From Streptomyces sp. NBC_00249 (lineage in GTDB: Bacteria > Actinomycetota > Actinomycetes > Streptomycetales > Streptomycetaceae): a stretch of 64,000 bases of DNA. This document shows positions 61,932-64,000 of this stretch, in pieces. The position numbers were made by a program, and so were the translations under genes. The notes under the pieces were generated by a model. That model was not told the DNA's origin, ran no database searches, and saw only the letters and a list, made by a program, of their open reading frames with translations. The first letter of the stretch is position 1, and the number at the start of each line of letters is the position of its first letter. Where the stretch lies: assembly GCF_026342355.1 (NCBI RefSeq), contig NZ_JAPEMV010000001.1:124001-188000 (forward strand), read 5' to 3'.

Positions 61932-62810
61932 GTGCGCTACACCCACGTCGACGTCTTCACCGGCCGCCCCTACGACGGGAACAGCCTCGCGGTGTTCCCC
62001 GAAGCCGACGCCCTCACCGCCGCCCAGATGCTGGGCATCACCCGGGAGATGCGCCACTTCGAGTCGGTGTTCCTGGCCCGGGATCCGGCGCGGCCGCGCA
62101 CCTACCGGGCCCGGGTCTTCGACCTCGCCGGGGAACTGGACTTCGCGGGGCACCCCCTCATCGGCGCCGCGGGCGTGCTGCACGCCGGGCACGCCGCGCA
62201 GGACGACCTGACCTGGACCCTGCGGCTGAGGGCCCGCACGGTGGAGGTGGCCACCCGCCGCACCGGACCACTGCGTTACGAGAGCACGCTGGACCAGGGG
62301 CCCGCCGAGTTCCCCGGCGGCCCGTGCGACGCGGGCGCGGCGACCCCGGCGGAGATCGCCGCCTGGTTCGCCCTGGACGCCGACGACCTCGATCCGGACC
62401 TGCCTCCGCTGACGGTGTCGACCGGCCTGCGCTACCTGGTGGTTCCCGTACGGGGGGACGCGCTGGCCCGTGCCCGCGTCGCCACCCCGCTGGACGGTCC
62501 CCTGGGCCGCGTGGGGGCCGGGTACGCCTACCTCCTCGACGCCACCGCCATGGAGGGCAGGCACTGGACCAACGACGGCGCCCTGGAGGACACGGCCACC
62601 GGCAGCGGCGCGGGCTGCGCCGCCGCGTACCTGCGCCGGTACGGCCGCATCGGCGACGGCGAGCCGGCGGTCCTGCGGCAGGGCCGCTTCACCGGCCGCA
62701 CGGGTGAGATGAGCGTGACCGCGTACGGACACGGGGACCAGGTCCGCTCGGTGAAGGTCGGCGGCGGTGTCGCGATCGTCGCCGAGGGCGTCCTCGCCGC
62801 ACTCCCCTAG
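61932..62810 (+). CDS. PhzF family isomerase
   Basis: This 292-aa protein starts at GTG with AGGAGA six bases upstream. PhzF features are VDVFTGRPYDGNSLAVFP, catalytic Glu44 in RHFESVFL, FAGHPLIGAAGVL and the C-terminal DTATGSGAGCAAAYL. Family members are epimerase or isomerase enzymes (PhzF in phenazine synthesis), but most are of unknown substrate. It follows the MFS gene by 37 nt and is probably in its operon. Confidence 0.93.
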   Translation: MRYTHVDVFTGRPYDGNSLAVFPEADALTAAQMLGITREMRHFESVFLARDPARPRTYRARVFDLAGELDFAGHPLIGAAGVLHAGHAAQDDLTWTLRLRARTVEVATRRTGPLRYESTLDQGPAEFPGGPCDAGAATPAEIAAWFALDADDLDPDLPPLTVSTGLRYLVVPVRGDALARARVATPLDGPLGRVGAGYAYLLDATAMEGRHWTNDGALEDTATGSGAGCAAAYLRRYGRIGDGEPAVLRQGRFTGRTGEMSVTAYGHGDQVRSVKVGGGVAIVAEGVLAALP

Positions 62811-62823
62811 GCCTTGGCCGGGG

Positions 62824-63033
62824 TCAGCCCCGGGCGGCGCGCCGGCGGTACTCGGCCGTCGGCAGGCCGCCGACGCCCCAGTCCTCCAGGGCCACTTCGT
62901 CGACGAGGACGAAGGTGGTCGCCGGGTCCTTGTCGAGGACCTTCACGAGCAGGTCGGTCACACCGGCGATGAGCTGCGCCTTCTGCTCTGCGGTGGCGCC
63001 TTCACGGGTGATCTTGATGTTGACGTACGGCAT
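62824..63033 (-). CDS. 4-oxalocrotonate tautomerase-like protein
   Basis: This 69-aa protein starts MPYVNIKITREGATAEQKAQ. The catalytic Pro that follows the initiator Met, the tautomerase fold (LIAGVTDLLVKVLDKDPATTFVLVDEV) and the length fit 4-OT. It isomerises unsaturated keto acids or related small molecules. It lies 28 nt downstream of the SDR gene and may share its transcript. Confidence 0.93.
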   Translation of the reverse strand: MPYVNIKITREGATAEQKAQLIAGVTDLLVKVLDKDPATTFVLVDEVALEDWGVGGLPTAEYRRRAARG

Positions 63034-63061
63034 GGCGGTTCTCCTTCTTCGGGTGGGGTGG

Positions 63062-63832
63062 TCAGATCCGGCGGCCGGTGACGTGGCCGCCGTCGACGAG
63101 CAGGGAGTGCCCGGTCACGAACTCGGCGCCCGCGAGGTAGAGCACGGCGTCGGAGATCTCGGCGACCTCGCCGACCCGGTCGAGCAGGGCCAGTCCGCCG
63201 AAGGAGTCCACGTCGGAGCCCGCGTGCAGCGGGGTGCGGATGATGCCGGGCGCGACGAGGTTGACGCGGATCCCGTCGACGGCGAGTTCGGCGGCCAGGC
63301 TCCGCGTCAGCGCGTGCACGCCGGCCTTGCTGACCACCGGTGCGGACGCCGGGAACCCGGCCAGCGCGTGGTCCACCAGGACGGTGCCGATGTTGACGAT
63401 GCTGCCGCCCCGGCCCTGGTCGCGCAGGGCCCGGACGACGGCCTGGGTGGTGAGGTAGGTGCCCTTGAGGTTGCCGGTCAGGAAGCCGTCGAGTTCGTCC
63501 TCGGTGACCTCGGTGAAGGGCTTGGGTGCGAAGGTGCCCGCGTTGTTGACCAGGACGTCGATGCGTCCGAAGCGCTCCAGGGCCGTACGGACGAGGGCCT
63601 CGCCGGTCTCCGGCGCGGCGATGCTGCCCACGGTCCAGGCGGTGCGCTCCGGGTGGCCGAGGCCGGCGGCGGCCTTGGCGAGCCGGTCGGCGTCGCGGCC
63701 GTTCAGGACGACGTTCGCACCGCTCGCCAGGAAGGCGCGGGCGATGTCCAGGCCGATCCCGCTGGAGGAACCGGTGACGAGGGCGGTGACGGGGGCGGCG
63801 GCCGCGGTGGCGGCGGTGCGGGTGTCGCTCAT
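63062..63832 (-). CDS. Short-chain dehydrogenase/reductase
   Basis: This 256-aa SDR starts MSDTRTAATAAAAPVTAL at 63832 with AAAGG nine bases upstream. It has TGSSSGIGLDIARAFL (cofactor site), NNAGTFAPKP and LVAPGIIRTPLHAG. The position of the catalytic Tyr-Lys pair reads VSKAG after ASAPV: the Tyr of YxxxK is replaced (ASAPVVSKAG), so catalysis is doubtful. The NGRDADR segment after strand two suggests NADP. It precedes the tautomerase gene and diverges from a LysR-type gene. Confidence 0.88.
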   Translation of the reverse strand: MSDTRTAATAAAAPVTALVTGSSSGIGLDIARAFLASGANVVLNGRDADRLAKAAAGLGHPERTAWTVGSIAAPETGEALVRTALERFGRIDVLVNNAGTFAPKPFTEVTEDELDGFLTGNLKGTYLTTQAVVRALRDQGRGGSIVNIGTVLVDHALAGFPASAPVVSKAGVHALTRSLAAELAVDGIRVNLVAPGIIRTPLHAGSDVDSFGGLALLDRVGEVAEISDAVLYLAGAEFVTGHSLLVDGGHVTGRRI

Positions 63833-63947
63833 GGGGTGGGTGCCTTTCGTGGGCGGCCGGTGCGTCCGGCCTGCTGACACCTGAAAGCTATGAGCCCTCA
63901 ACCGATAACACCACGACGGAAATTGGAGCGTGTGATAATCCACGGTT

Positions 63948-64000
63948 ATGGATGTGGATCTGCGTGACCTGGAGCTGCTGAATGCCACCGCCGAGGCGGG
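63948..64000 (+). CDS. LysR-type regulator, 3' end outside window
   Basis: The last 53 nt open with ATG and encode MDVDLRDLELLNATAEAG, the first helix of a LysR winged helix. The gene diverges from the SDR/tautomerase operon across 115 nt and is likely to regulate it. The rest lies beyond the window. Confidence 0.65.
   Translation, partial: MDVDLRDLELLNATAEA

Overview
This is a very GC-rich chromosomal window from an actinomycete, most likely Streptomyces or a close relative. The signs are strong GC bias at third codon positions, frequent GTG/TTG starts, ATGA/GTGA operon overlaps, and family content typical of streptomycetes: a SARP/AfsR-type regulator, an ECF42 sigma factor, a TAP-type peptidase, an EACC1 protein, an MAB_1171c-type membrane protein, and many small secreted proteins. 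No rRNA, tRNA, CRISPR array, complete insertion sequence or prophage was seen.

Layout. 1-9.8 kb: a compact plus-strand cluster of a DUF58 protein (cut by the window edge), a TgpA-like membrane transglutaminase whose catalytic triad is replaced, a 1,432-residue caspase-nSTAND NTPase-WD40 protein, an EACC1 adaptor and a TerD-domain protein. It has the architecture of an NTP-dependent conflict (defence/cell suicide) system. 9.8-14.5 kb: a winged-helix protein, unknown and membrane proteins, then a DUF998 gene and a DGPF/YCII gene diverging from a mirror-image promoter. 14.5-17 kb: an ECF42-like sigma factor fused to a truncated tyrosine recombinase, a truncated FG-GAP fragment, and an array of about 11 TGGCGCCA-type sites in front of a ribbon-helix-helix gene. 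17-20.5 kb: that gene, a 165-bp palindromic repeat, DUF4097, and an ABC ATPase/permease pair. 20.5-24.3 kb: a cupin lipoprotein, decayed sequence, a PAP2-type membrane enzyme and galU. 24.4-28.7 kb: a two-gene cassette of an unrecognised 516-aa protein and a 900-aa protein with two PLD (HKD) motifs, a candidate undescribed defence module.

28.8-38.4 kb: a small secreted protein, an NAD(P)-binding protein with an EamA exporter and divergent LysR regulator, then an operon of a response regulator-thioredoxin-reductase-like fusion, a cNMP-binding histidine kinase and a UBP-type zinc finger, then lipoprotein and membrane genes. 38.5-50 kb: a creatininase-family hydrolase, a 1,028-aa SARP regulator diverging from an Old Yellow Enzyme across phased direct repeats, a TAP-like exported hydrolase, a Tat-exported propeller-like protein, a tryptophan 2,3-dioxygenase-like protein, and a TetR regulator diverging from an NAD(P)-binding protein.

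50-64 kb: an XRE-type regulator with a palindrome over its start codon, an NCS2 nucleobase permease diverging from a nucleoside hydrolase (purine/pyrimidine salvage), an SDR, a FAD monooxygenase with an MAB_1171c-type membrane protein and an HTH regulator preceded by twin palindromes, two secreted proteins, an ArsR-type regulator diverging from an MFS exporter and PhzF-like gene, a tautomerase, an SDR and the start of a LysR gene. Functions come from reading motifs by eye; no database search was run.
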